NCBI GenBank assembly: GCA_019634925.1
Contig: JAHCAL010000008.1
Location: 1 to 64,000, forward strand
Direction of reading: 5' to 3'
DNA length: 64,000 nt
Origin: Pseudomonadales bacterium
Lineage (GTDB): Bacteria > Pseudomonadota > Gammaproteobacteria > Pseudomonadales > Azotimanducaceae
The translations under genes and the position numbers were made by a program. A model generated the notes under the pieces. It ran no database searches. It saw nothing but the letters and a program-made list of their open reading frames with translations, and had not been told where the DNA came from. Of this stretch, positions 56,005 through 64,000 are shown in pieces. Each line of letters begins with the position of its first letter. Positions within the stretch are counted from its first letter, which is position 1.

Positions 56005-56567
56005 CATCGGAACGACCATGCCCCAGGCTGGGCCGAGCAGCCGGTTACCCGCGTCGGCCGTGAGCGGGTACCGTCACGCGCCGAGAGTTCGAATTCCCGG
56101 CAGCCGTCGGCGAGGTCCTGCACCGGTTTCACCGCATAGCTGACGCCGGTATCAGGATTGGTCCAGCGCACGGTCTGCCCGGTCCGGGCGAGTTCGAGCG
56201 ACTGGGCGATGCAGGCGCGGTCGCGGTCGTCGATCCGGTTGCCGACCTCGGCGCCGATCACGCCGCCGATCACCGCGCCCAGGATCGTGGCGATGACGCG
56301 ATTCTCCGGGCTCGACACCCTTCCGCCGATCACACCGCCAGCAACCGCACCCACCGCGGCGAGCACCTCGTCGGTGTTGCAGCGGCCGCCGAGGATGCCG
56401 TAGTCGCGTGGCCATTGACGACCGGTGTAGCCGACGTAGAAGGGATCGCCCTTGGCGCGATAGCCGTGCGCCGGCGCCCAGGGCGGTGGTTTGCCGAGGG
56501 CTTCGAGGGCCGGCAGCAGCATCAGCACGGCGCCGCAGGCGAACGATGTTATGCGGGTCAGAGTCAT
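56004..56567 (-). CDS. Exported glycine-zipper protein
   Basis: 187-residue protein with a signal peptide of about 25 residues (MTLTRITSFACGAVLMLLPA). A glycine-zipper-2TM-like hairpin lies at about 68-110: VGAVAGGVIGGRVSS, then ATILGAVIGGVIGAEVGNRI. The rest has conserved-looking WTNPDTGVSYAVKP and a closing Cys region. Such proteins (outer-membrane lipoprotein SlyB / surface-antigen type) insert hairpins in the envelope. GGAGG lies 7 bases before the ATG. It comes last in a run of four exported-protein genes reading leftwards, with 119 bases before it. Confidence 0.78.
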   Translation of the reverse strand: MTLTRITSFACGAVLMLLPALEALGKPPPWAPAHGYRAKGDPFYVGYTGRQWPRDYGILGGRCNTDEVLAAVGAVAGGVIGGRVSSPENRVIATILGAVIGGVIGAEVGNRIDDRDRACIAQSLELARTGQTVRWTNPDTGVSYAVKPVQDLADGCREFELSARDGTRSRPTRVTGCSAQPGAWSFR

Positions 56568-56686
56568 GGCTCATCCTCCAGTTCGAAATTGGACACCTGG
56601 CGGGCCATCAGCCGCGCCATCAGCCAAGGGAAACCAGCATGGTCGCCGACGCCGCGTTCGGAACGGGCACCGGTCACCACGATGCG

Positions 56687-57589
56687 CTACCGACCCGGCC
56701 AGCCACCCTGCTGCTGCGGGTTCTGCGGTTGCTGTGGGTATTGCGGCTGTTGAGGGTACTGGGGCTGCTGTTGAGGGTACTGGGGCTGCTGTTGTGGGTA
56801 CTGCGGCTGCTGAGGGTACTGCGGTTGCTGGGGATACTGCGGTTGCTGGGGATACTGAGGCTGCTGCGGATATTGCTGGTTCGGCCCTTGGGGGCCTTGC
56901 GGCTGCGGGCCGCCGCCGAACTGCTGCGTCGACTGTGTCGGCAGGCCCGCCATCTGCCAGGCCTCGATGCCGCCGCGGTACCACAGCACGTTCGTGTGCC
57001 CGAGATTGATGGCCCGCAGGGCAGCGTTGTAGCTCATCCAGCACTGGGTCGAGAGGCAGTAGAACACCAGCGGCATGTCCTTGCGCCCACCGGTCGCCTG
57101 GTTGAGCATCTGGCCGAACTGCTGCGAGAGCTGATCGTCGAACGAGCCCGGCTGCGCCAGGGCCACGGCGGGAATGGCGCCGGGCAGGGCCTCCGGTCCG
57201 CCGAGCACGTCGAACAGCAGGTGGGGCGTCTGCTGGCCCTGGATCAGACCGACCAGACCCTTGGTGGTGATGACCTGTCCGCCCGGTATGCTCGCCGGAG
57301 TCGGTCCGTGCGGCTGGCCGGTGTACAGCTGCGTCGGCGGCTGCACGCCGTAATCCTGGCGCTCCATCTGCATCAGCTGGTCGAGATCGGCCCGCCCGTT
57401 GCCGGGGCCAGGCTGCGGCTGCTGATGCCATGCGCCTCCGTTCGGGTCAGGCTGCGGTTGCGGGTTCCACTGGCCCTGTTGCTGTGGCGGCTGATCGATC
57501 GGGCCGGGTCCGCCGAAGGTGTCCTGCGCCGACACCGGCAAGCAGAGCGCGAGCGACACCGCCGCACCGACCAGGAATGCTCTGTTCAT
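56687..57589 (-). CDS. Exported rhodanese-like CxxCW-type protein with Pro/Gln/Tyr repeat tail
   Basis: 300-residue protein. The signal peptide ends at about residue 21 (LCLPVSA/QD), followed by a Gln/Pro-rich linker. A rhodanese-like domain at about 100-225 includes IPGGQVITTKGLV, LLFDVLGG and the active-site region FYCLSTQCWMSYNAAL; the last resembles the CxxCW motif of proteins linked to PQQ-dependent catabolism, with extra residues between the Cys. The tail is at least nine PQYPQ-type repeats. It starts at the ATG at 57587-57589, overlapping the upstream gene by 4 bases. No PQQ genes are nearby. Redox or sulfur-transfer activity in the periplasm is inference. Confidence 0.8.
   Translation of the reverse strand: MNRAFLVGAAVSLALCLPVSAQDTFGGPGPIDQPPQQQGQWNPQPQPDPNGGAWHQQPQPGPGNGRADLDQLMQMERQDYGVQPPTQLYTGQPHGPTPASIPGGQVITTKGLVGLIQGQQTPHLLFDVLGGPEALPGAIPAVALAQPGSFDDQLSQQFGQMLNQATGGRKDMPLVFYCLSTQCWMSYNAALRAINLGHTNVLWYRGGIEAWQMAGLPTQSTQQFGGGPQPQGPQGPNQQYPQQPQYPQQPQYPQQPQYPQQPQYPQQQPQYPQQQPQYPQQPQYPQQPQNPQQQGGWPGR
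56711..56876. repeat. 15/18-bp tandem repeats encoding a PQYPQ tail
   Basis: Repeated units such as CTGCGGTTGCTGGGGATA (plus strand) encode Pro-Gln-Tyr-Pro-Gln with or without an extra Gln. Units of 15 and 18 bp are mixed, all multiples of three, so copy-number changes keep the frame. Confidence 0.9.
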
Positions 57590-58191
57590 TGCAAAACCTC
57601 CAGCTTCTTCCCTTCCAGATTGAGATCCCGCCACGGATCGAATGCCGCGTCGTTGGTGAGCACGTAGGTACCGTCGTTGAGCCGCCAGGCATGGCTGTAG
57701 TGGGCGCTCAGCTCGGTCTGACCGCCGGGACCCGACGCGTCCCGGTAGGTCTCCACACCTTTCATCAGTTCGCCGAACTCGCGCACGCGCCGGTCGGCGC
57801 TCTCCTGTTGGGCGTTCCAGGTCTCCTGCCGGAGCCGGGCGATGTAGTCGTTGGTCTCCGCAATCATCTGCGTGTAGCCGGAGATGGTCTGGTTGAACTC
57901 GACCACCGCCGCCATCGAACCGCGCATGTCGCGCTCGTTGCGGCTGAACGCGAACAGGATCTCGCCGCCCTCCGCCCTCCAGCCGTGCGGTACGAAGATC
58001 GTTGCCGCCGCCATGGGCTGCGCGAACCCAGTCGCGTCCAGGATGATCTGCGGCATCAGGCGCACGACATTGCCGCGCGGCCCGTGTGCCGGCTGTTCGC
58101 GTGACGACCCATGCGCGGCTTGTGCGCTGGCGAAGGGCGCGCCACCGGCTGCGAACACGAGCAGGGCCGCCCCAATCGCGGTGCGGATCAT
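57586..58191 (-). CDS. Exported protein, short paralogue of unrecognised family
   Basis: 201-residue protein, not recognised. It has a signal peptide of about 24 residues ending PFASA/QA. Residues about 75-201 match the C-terminal half of the next protein (58188-59390): GGEILFAFSRNERDMRG corresponds to GGEVLFAFDQNGVEMRG, and AHYSHAWRLNDGTYVLTND to ATYDHAWRINNNDAYILTND. Each is coupled to the next by a 4-base overlap. A duplicated domain in one operon suggests a two-part envelope complex, but the function is unknown. Confidence 0.7.
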   Translation of the reverse strand: MIRTAIGAALLVFAAGGAPFASAQAAHGSSREQPAHGPRGNVVRLMPQIILDATGFAQPMAAATIFVPHGWRAEGGEILFAFSRNERDMRGSMAAVVEFNQTISGYTQMIAETNDYIARLRQETWNAQQESADRRVREFGELMKGVETYRDASGPGGQTELSAHYSHAWRLNDGTYVLTNDAAFDPWRDLNLEGKKLEVLQ

Positions 58192-59390
58192 TGGACGGCG
58201 CGCATCTGCGTCGCCTCGAAGCCGTACTGCGCGGGATTGAAGTTCGGGTCGTTGGTCAGGATGTAGGCGTCGTTGTTGTTGATGCGCCAGGCGTGATCGT
58301 AGGTCGCGTCCAGTTGCACGTTGCCGCCGGCGACGGGGTCCGCGTAGGTCTCGACGCCACGTATCGCCTCGATGCTTTCGCGCTGCATGCGGTCGCCGGC
58401 CAGGTCTCCAGGAAACAGCTCGCGCGATCCCGTGGCCTCGGGCATGGGCCGCGTCTGCGCAGCGATACTGTCGCGGCTGCTCTGGACACTGGCGCTCGCC
58501 ATCGCGCGGTAGGTCGCAATGTTCTGCCGCGTCGCCTCGGCGCCGCCCGCCACGATCATCGCCGCCCGCTGACGCGTCTGGTCGACGGCCATGCCGCCAA
58601 GCCTTGCCTGGAACTCGAAATAGGCATCCAGCCAGCGCGGGTCGGGCGTGATCGAGCGCCTGACGGCCTCGACCAGGTTGAAATCGAGCTGGCCCGCGGG
58701 CGCTATGGCGCCGAACGTACCGAGCGTCTCGCCGGTCAGGATCCGCAGGGGTTCGCCGCCCAGCGGGTTATTCAGCTCGCTGCTGTAGAACTTCGCGCTC
58801 GCGCCGATCACGCCGCGCATCTCGACGCCGTTCTGGTCGAAGGCGAACAGCACCTCGCCGCCGTCAGCCCAGGCTCTCATGTCAGTGCCGGTCGCTGCGG
58901 CCGCCTGACGGACGATCGCGACTCGCTCCTCGGCGGCCTTCGCATAGTCGGGTCGTGCGCGGTAGTCGAGCACGCGCGCGCCGGGAAACATCTGCGCGGC
59001 CCGTTGGCTCAGATAGTCGCGAACGTTCGCGTGATTGCCCGGCGGACAATCCGTCAGGGATCCTGTATTGCTCCACTGCCAGAGTTCGGTCGGGAAGATG
59101 GCAACGCTCGAGCGCCCGTCGGCCGATGTCGCCGACCAGTTGACACCGAACGGCTCTGCACAAGGCCGCTGATAGACCTGGACCCCGCCACGGCCGCTCC
59201 AACCCTGCGGCAGCATCACGTACATGGCCGGGCCCTGGCCGATGACGCCTGGATCCGGAATGACCGAGCGCTGCAGAACGATGGCGCCCGGCGGCAGCGC
59301 ATTGCGCGGAGGGGCCCCCTGCGCGTGCGCGTCGTTGTTCGAGCAGACCGCCGCCAGCGCGGCCAATGCGACCATCCAGCCGAATTTCAT
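58188..59390 (-). CDS. Exported protein, long paralogue of unrecognised family
   Basis: 400-residue protein, not recognised. Start at ATG 59388-59390 (MKFGWMVALAALAAVCSNND), giving a signal peptide cut near AHA/QG; upstream in-frame starts add a non-signal leader. The N-terminal half (about 30-200) is unique, with YVMLPQGWSGRGGVQVYQRP and a Ser-rich strand region. The C-terminal half shares GGEVLFAFDQNGVEMRG and GVETYADP and the final HAWR...YILTND block with the shorter paralogue. It is first in the exported-protein operon, 125 bases downstream of the P450 gene in the same direction. Confidence 0.7.
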   Translation of the reverse strand: MKFGWMVALAALAAVCSNNDAHAQGAPPRNALPPGAIVLQRSVIPDPGVIGQGPAMYVMLPQGWSGRGGVQVYQRPCAEPFGVNWSATSADGRSSVAIFPTELWQWSNTGSLTDCPPGNHANVRDYLSQRAAQMFPGARVLDYRARPDYAKAAEERVAIVRQAAAATGTDMRAWADGGEVLFAFDQNGVEMRGVIGASAKFYSSELNNPLGGEPLRILTGETLGTFGAIAPAGQLDFNLVEAVRRSITPDPRWLDAYFEFQARLGGMAVDQTRQRAAMIVAGGAEATRQNIATYRAMASASVQSSRDSIAAQTRPMPEATGSRELFPGDLAGDRMQRESIEAIRGVETYADPVAGGNVQLDATYDHAWRINNNDAYILTNDPNFNPAQYGFEATQMRAVQ

Positions 59391-59515
59391 GAGTGCCCCA
59401 CGTCCCGTGGCATAAGGATGAACCCGTTGCCCGGCGTCACGCAATCGGCGCCCGCCTGCGGGGCAGCGCACGCCAGGGGTATGGCCCTCCCGCCGGGCAG
59501 GACGCGCGGCCGAGA

Positions 59516-60703
59516 TCAATCCGCCCAGCAGTACGCCATGGGCAACGTGTGATAGCCCTTGAACATCACGCCCTCGCGGGGCGAGGGTTCCTCGGCGAGG
59601 CGTACATCCGTGAGTCGCTCGGCGAGCCGGCGGAACGCGACCTGACCTTCCAGGCGTGCCAGCGCGTGCCCCGCGCAGAGGTGCCGGCCCGCCGCGAAGC
59701 TCAGGTTGTCGCGCGCGTTGGTGCGCGTGAGATCGAGCCGGTCCGGCTCGTCGAAGTGGCGCGGATCCCGGTTGGCCGCGGCGATCGAAAGCATGATCAG
59801 GGTGCCTTCCGCGACGCCGGTGCCGTCGATCTCGAAGTCGCGCGCGGCCTGCCGGAACAGCACGTACAGGGGCGGGTCGTAGCGCAGGAACTCCTCCACC
59901 GCGTTCGTCGCCAGGTCAGGATTGGCGCGCAGCGCCGCGAACGCTTCGGGGTGCCGGACCAGCGCGAGCAGTCCGTTGCCGAGCAGGTGGGTGGTCGTTT
60001 CGTGACCGGCGATCAGCAGCGTGATCGCGGCCCAGACGATCTCGTCCCGGCTGAGCCTGTGATCGCGCTCGTTGCGGATGAGCAGGCTCAGGAGGTCGTC
60101 GCCGAGCCGGTGTTCGCGCTCGCGCACCACGCCGGAGAGGTAATCGAACAGCGCGCGGGCGCCCGCGGACGCGCGCACGAACTCCTCGGGGGATGCGACG
60201 ATCTCGAGGCCGGCGAGCATGTCCGCGGAGCCGATCCGCAGCATGTCCTCTTCCTCGGTGGGGATACCAAGCAGTTCGCAGATCACCGTCACCGGCAGCG
60301 GCATGGCGAAGTCGCGGATGAAGTCGCCGCTCGACCGCGTGCGCATGTCGTCGATCAGCCGGTCGCAGGTCGTTTCGATGAAGCGGGTCATCGCGTCGGT
60401 TCGTTTGCGCGAGAACGCCGGCATGATCGCCTGCCGGAACCGGGTGTGGTCGGGCGGATTCATGGAGATCATGTTGTTGCGGCCGAAGTCCCGGAACGGG
60501 CCTTCGGGCTTGCGGTTCACCGACCACTCGGTGGGCCTGCGGACGTCGTGGCTGGTGAGCGCCCACGCGACGTCCTGGTGCCGGCACAGCAGCACGCCGC
60601 CGCCGACCAGCGGCGTCACCGGCTGCTCGCGCAGCAGGCGGTCGAACAGCGGCAGGGCATCGTAGCGGAAAGCGGGTGCGGTCGGGTCAACGGTAATGGT
60701 CAT
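59516..60703 (-). CDS. Cytochrome P450
   Basis: 395-residue soluble bacterial P450. The start is the ATG at 60701-60703, with GGGGGAGG about 8 bases upstream. PPDHTRFR at about 83-90, the I-helix AGHETT at about 232-237 (oxygen activation), ExxR at about 271-274, and the heme loop FAAGRHLCAG with the thiolate Cys at about 343 are all present. The subfamily resembles those acting on terpenoid, steroid or fatty substrates, but the substrate is not determined. No ferredoxin or reductase gene is adjacent. It is divergent from the second TonB-dependent receptor across a palindrome at 60827. Confidence 0.94.
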   Translation of the reverse strand: MTITVDPTAPAFRYDALPLFDRLLREQPVTPLVGGGVLLCRHQDVAWALTSHDVRRPTEWSVNRKPEGPFRDFGRNNMISMNPPDHTRFRQAIMPAFSRKRTDAMTRFIETTCDRLIDDMRTRSSGDFIRDFAMPLPVTVICELLGIPTEEEDMLRIGSADMLAGLEIVASPEEFVRASAGARALFDYLSGVVREREHRLGDDLLSLLIRNERDHRLSRDEIVWAAITLLIAGHETTTHLLGNGLLALVRHPEAFAALRANPDLATNAVEEFLRYDPPLYVLFRQAARDFEIDGTGVAEGTLIMLSIAAANRDPRHFDEPDRLDLTRTNARDNLSFAAGRHLCAGHALARLEGQVAFRRLAERLTDVRLAEEPSPREGVMFKGYHTLPMAYCWAD

Positions 60704-60826
60704 GGTCGAGCGCCTCCCCCGCGCCGTCGACAGGCCAGTTGCGTCAAGTGATTTAACGCCAACGCGCAGCGCGAGGCAATCGCGTCCACCGGGTCCGGCC
60801 GCGTGGAGGCCGCGGCGCGCCGGGGG

Positions 60827-60843
60827 TGCGACAACATGTCGCA
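60827..60843. promoter_or_regulatory. 17-bp palindrome between divergent P450 and receptor genes
   Basis: TGCGACA-ACA-TGTCGCA is a perfect 7-bp inverted repeat with a 3-base centre, in the 201-base gap between the divergent P450 and receptor genes, 62 bases before the receptor ATG. It is a likely operator for a dimeric regulator; no such regulator gene lies in the window. Confidence 0.55.
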
Positions 60844-60904
60844 TTCCGGCGCCTGGGGCGCGCGGCTAGCATGCCCGCCCTGATCGCAGCCGCCGAGAGG
60901 AAGC

Positions 60905-63004
60905 ATGTTCCGGCCGAACCGTACCCAAAGCAGAATCAGCATTGCCCGCGCGGCGCACTTCGCCTGGCTCGTGGCGGTTGCCGGCGCGTCGGTCTGGGCC
61001 GCGCCGGCCCCGCCGCTCGAGGAGATCACCGTGACCGGCCGGCGCGATGGCGTGACGACGATTCCTGACCTCGACGCGGCCCGCGCCGCCGCGCGCGAAA
61101 TCGCCGGCGGTGTCAGCGTGCTCGATGCGGCCGAGTTCCGGGTCGGCCGCGCCGCCACGCCGGAGGACGCCCTGCAGCATGCGCCGGGCGTGTTCGTGGC
61201 GTCGCGGTTCGGGGCGGAGGAATCACGCCTGTCGATCCGCGGTTCCGGTCTGCAGCGCACGTTCCACGGGCGCGGCATCATGTTTCTGCAGGACGGCGTA
61301 CCGCTCAATCTCGCCGACGGCGGCGGCGACTTCCAGGCCATGGAGCCGCTCGCGGCGCAGTACGTCGAGGTATTCCGGGGCGCGAACGCGCTGCGCTACG
61401 GGTCGACCACGCTCGGCGGTGCCGTCAACTTCGTGAGCCCGTCGGGCCGCTCGGGGACGAGCGAGGCGCGCCTCGAGGGCGGCAGCTTTGGCTACCAGCG
61501 CCTGTTCGGAAGCCTCGCCGCCGCCGGCGAACGCGTGGATGCGTTCGTCAGCGGCTCGCACTACGCACGCGAAGGGTTCCAGCGTCACTCCGAGCAGTCC
61601 ACCCAGCGCCTCATGGCGAACGTCGGGTTCCGCACCGGCGAATCGCTGGAGCAGCGCGTCTACCTGGCCGCGGTACGCACCGATTCGGAGTTGCCCGGTT
61701 CGCTCACGCGCGATGAGCTGCGCGCAGGTGACGTCCGTCGCGCGGCGCCTGGCAATGTCACCGGGGACAACAAGCGCGACTTCGACCTGTATCGCCTGGC
61801 GTACCGGCTCGCCTGGGCCCCGACCGACGCGGGCGAACTCGGATTCAGCGCCTTCTACAGCGCCAAGGAACTGTTCCACCCCATCTTTCAGGTGCTCGAG
61901 CAGGACAGTGACGACGCAGGCGTCGACCTGCGCTGGTCGCAGGCCGCGCCGTTTGCGCGCACGACGGACGCGCTGGTGCTCGGCGTGCGCGCGGTGCGGG
62001 GCGAAACCCGTGACGACCGGTTCGTCAACGTGGGCGGCCAGCGTGGCGCGCGGACCGACCAGAGTGACCAGCGCGCCGATCACGTCACCGCGTACGGCGA
62101 ATACCGACTGGTTCCAGTGCCGGACTGGGCAGTGATCGCGGGGCTCCAGTACGTGACCGCCGAGCGCCGGTTCGACGATCTCTGCCACGCGGGTACGGCC
62201 GTGGTCTGTACGGGCGCCGACGCATCGTTCGACCAGCGCTACGCTGCGTGGGTGCCGCGGATCGGCGTGTTGCGTGACCTGACCGGCCTGCAGCTGTTTG
62301 CGAACCTGAGCCGCCAGTACGAACCGCCGAGCTTCGGCGAGCTCTCCGGCGGCCCGGGGGTCGACCTGCTCGACGCTCAGGAAGGCACCACGATCGAGAT
62401 CGGCGGTCGCGGCCGGTGGGAAGGTCGCGTCGCGCTCGACTGGGACGTCGCGCTCTACTGGATGGACCTCGAGAACGAACTGCTCGCCCTGCAGGTCGCA
62501 CCGAACACGTTTCGCACCATCAACGCGGACGATACCCGGCACCGTGGCGTGGAGCTGGGCGTCGCGGCAACGTTCACGCCGCGCTGGCACGGGCGGCTGA
62601 CCTGGCAGTACAACGACTTCCGCTACCGCAACGATGCAACCTATGGCGACAACCACATCGCCGGCGTGCCGGAGCAGGTTGCCCGCGGCGAACTCACCTG
62701 GCAGCCCTTTGGCGAGACTTCCTACGTGACCGCGATCGCATCCGCGGCTTCGTCGTCCTGGGTCGATCACGTGAACCGGGTCGAGGCGCCTGGCTACGCG
62801 GTCTGGTCACTGCGCGCGGGCGGCGCTGTGTCACCGGCGCTCAGCGTGTTCGTCGAGGCACGCAACCTGACCGACAAGGTCTATGCGGCGACCCACGGCG
62901 TGGTGGGTGATGCGACCCTGCTGCAATTCGGTCAGCCCCAGCGGCTGTTCAACCCCGGCGACGGACGCGCCTTCTATGCCGGCGTGACCTGGCGCCCGCG
63001 GTAA
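60905..63004 (+). CDS. TonB-dependent outer-membrane receptor (FecA/siderophore-like)
   Basis: 699-residue outer-membrane receptor. A signal peptide of about 32 residues is followed by the TonB box and plug start (LEEITVTGRRDG). The plug shows SIRGSGLQRTFHGRGIMFLQ and VEVFRGANALRYGSTTLGGA, the form seen in FecA-like iron-chelate receptors. The barrel ends in VTWRPR without a terminal aromatic residue, a slight deviation from the usual end. GAGAGGAAGC precedes the ATG at 60905. The PepSY-type gene 36 bases downstream supports a role in iron uptake and reduction, since that pairing is common in siderophore loci. Confidence 0.93.
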   Translation: MFRPNRTQSRISIARAAHFAWLVAVAGASVWAAPAPPLEEITVTGRRDGVTTIPDLDAARAAAREIAGGVSVLDAAEFRVGRAATPEDALQHAPGVFVASRFGAEESRLSIRGSGLQRTFHGRGIMFLQDGVPLNLADGGGDFQAMEPLAAQYVEVFRGANALRYGSTTLGGAVNFVSPSGRSGTSEARLEGGSFGYQRLFGSLAAAGERVDAFVSGSHYAREGFQRHSEQSTQRLMANVGFRTGESLEQRVYLAAVRTDSELPGSLTRDELRAGDVRRAAPGNVTGDNKRDFDLYRLAYRLAWAPTDAGELGFSAFYSAKELFHPIFQVLEQDSDDAGVDLRWSQAAPFARTTDALVLGVRAVRGETRDDRFVNVGGQRGARTDQSDQRADHVTAYGEYRLVPVPDWAVIAGLQYVTAERRFDDLCHAGTAVVCTGADASFDQRYAAWVPRIGVLRDLTGLQLFANLSRQYEPPSFGELSGGPGVDLLDAQEGTTIEIGGRGRWEGRVALDWDVALYWMDLENELLALQVAPNTFRTINADDTRHRGVELGVAATFTPRWHGRLTWQYNDFRYRNDATYGDNHIAGVPEQVARGELTWQPFGETSYVTAIASAASSSWVDHVNRVEAPGYAVWSLRAGGAVSPALSVFVEARNLTDKVYAATHGVVGDATLLQFGQPQRLFNPGDGRAFYAGVTWRPR

Positions 63005-63040
63005 GTGCGCGAGGCCCCTGACAGGAGCGGCGCCGGTTCG

Positions 63041-64000
63041 ATGATGGACCGTGCGCGACATCGCAGGCTGGCCTGGATAGCCGGGCTCGCGCTGCTCGCC
63101 TGGGGATCCTCGGGAATTCTGCACACGGTCATCACCCGGGTGGGTCCGCAGCTCGCCGACGTCCGCCCACCTGCGCCGGCCATGGACCTGGCTGGTGCAC
63201 GCGCGTTCGGCGCCGTCCTGACCCAGGCGGGTGTGCGCGAGACGCGCGCCGTCCGTATCGTGGCGACGGCGGACGGCGCGCACCTGCAGGTGACCGAGTC
63301 AGCCGAGGCGCCGCGCCGCTACTTCGATCTGCGCACGGGCGCCGAACGCCCGGACTACGACCGCGCGCAGGCGATCTACCTGGCGCGGCACTACCTGGGC
63401 CGCGCGGACCTTGCCGTCGTGTCGGCTCGCCTGCAGCAGACGTTCGACCGGGACTATGTGCCGGTCAACCGGCTGCTGCCGGTATGGCGCATCGACTTCG
63501 CGGACGCGGCCGGGACGAGTGTGTGGATCTACACCGAAACCGGCGCGCTGGCGCTGGCCTCCGACCGGACGAAGCGCGGGCTGCAACGTGTGTTCGAACT
63601 GGTGCACACCTGGAGCTGGATGCCGCCCGGTCTCGAATGGCTGCGGGTGGCCGTCATGTTCGCGCTGGTCGGCTGTATCGCCATCACCGCGGTGTTGGGA
63701 TTGCGGCTGCGCTGGCGGCGCCGCGGCGGCACCTGGAGCGGGCGCCCGGGCCGGGCCTGGCACCGTCGGGCGGCGCTGCCGCTCGTGGTGCCCCTGTTCG
63801 CGCTTGCCGGGAGCGGGCTCTATCACCTCGTTCACGAGGCCGGTGCCGAGGCCGACACGAACCTGACCCTGGCGCCACCGGTAGCCGTTGGCGCCGCGAC
63901 CTATCCCCTGTTCGATGTGTGGAACGAGGTCACCGCCGGGCTCGCGGTCGCGGGCGTCTCGCTGGTGGCGTTGCCGGACGGCGGCCTGTATTACCGGCTC
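63041..64000 (+). CDS. PepSY-type membrane protein (3' end beyond window)
   Basis: Open frame from ATG 63041 to the window edge without a stop (320 codons). The N-terminal helix LAWIAGLALLAWGSSGILHT is followed by a periplasmic part with PepSY-like character (VWRIDFADAAGTSVWIYTET). Then come ELVHTWSWMPPG, a second transmembrane helix and a third (ALPLVVPLFALAGSGLYHLV). This is the plan of PepSY-associated membrane proteins encoded next to siderophore receptors, thought to help ferric-siderophore reduction. ACAGGAG stands upstream of the ATG. It is probably co-transcribed with the receptor. Confidence 0.8.
   Translation, partial: MMDRARHRRLAWIAGLALLAWGSSGILHTVITRVGPQLADVRPPAPAMDLAGARAFGAVLTQAGVRETRAVRIVATADGAHLQVTESAEAPRRYFDLRTGAERPDYDRAQAIYLARHYLGRADLAVVSARLQQTFDRDYVPVNRLLPVWRIDFADAAGTSVWIYTETGALALASDRTKRGLQRVFELVHTWSWMPPGLEWLRVAVMFALVGCIAITAVLGLRLRWRRRGGTWSGRPGRAWHRRAALPLVVPLFALAGSGLYHLVHEAGAEADTNLTLAPPVAVGAATYPLFDVWNEVTAGLAVAGVSLVALPDGGLYYRL

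Noticed and set aside
56711..56876. CRISPR-like repetition
   Set aside because: The units are 15-18 bp without unique spacers and form the in-frame coding repeat of a secreted protein.

Overview
The window is a high-GC, gene-dense chromosomal stretch, most likely from a gammaproteobacterium. This follows from gene order: zapA - 6S RNA - 5-formyl-THF cyclo-ligase, ygfB-like - pepP - ubiH-like, rppH - ptsP, lgt - thyA - folA, and serA / D-2-hydroxyglutarate dehydrogenase near rpiA / ilvA are all gammaproteobacterial arrangements. A two-subunit glycine decarboxylase (gcvPA/gcvPB) and two TonB-dependent receptors fit high-GC lineages such as Nevskiales or Steroidobacterales, but that placement is a guess from memory, not a computed result. 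No tRNA, rRNA, CRISPR array, insertion sequence or prophage was seen, and no gene-free stretch exceeds 300 bases.

Layout. 1-7.9 kb: metK (cut by the window edge), a tkt-pgk-fba sugar-phosphate cluster without gap, an alpha/beta hydrolase and a secreted serine hydrolase. 8-15.9 kb: serA divergent from its likely partner D-2-hydroxyglutarate dehydrogenase, a MazF-like toxin-antitoxin pair with a palindromic operator, rpiA/ilvA, def, fau, 6S RNA, zapA and a small coiled-coil protein. 16-23.6 kb: ygfB-like-pepP-ubiH-like, then the glycine cleavage operon gcvT-H-PA-PB with overlapping starts. 23.6-39 kb: a thioredoxin-fold protein, rppH-ptsP, an AHSA1-glyoxalase fusion, small proteins, a desaturase, an MFS transporter, PhoD, an SDR that lacks its catalytic residues, an NRDE protein, and lgt-thyA-folA.

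39.1-50.7 kb is a defence island placed directly behind folA. It has its own promoter-like sequence, a half-size specificity subunit, a small GIY-YIG-like protein bracketed by two perfect hairpins, hsdM, a RhuM-family protein, hsdS, a PHP/SMC-like ATPase, a 42-codon relic of an AlbA_2-type protein, hsdR and a YgjP-like metallopeptidase, mostly overlapping or closely spaced. It is a type I restriction-modification system with several embedded accessory genes.

50.7-64 kb is accessory: a secreted TonB-C-domain protein of unusual layout, a small Cys-containing protein, an orphan AcoX-like kinase-fold protein, two TonB-dependent receptors (the second followed by a PepSY-type membrane protein), a cytochrome P450 divergent from the second receptor across a 17-bp palindrome, and a run of four exported proteins. 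That run holds two paralogues of unrecognised family and a CxxCW-like rhodanese with a Pro/Gln/Tyr-repeat tail. The defence island and the exported-protein operon are the best candidates for undescribed biology.
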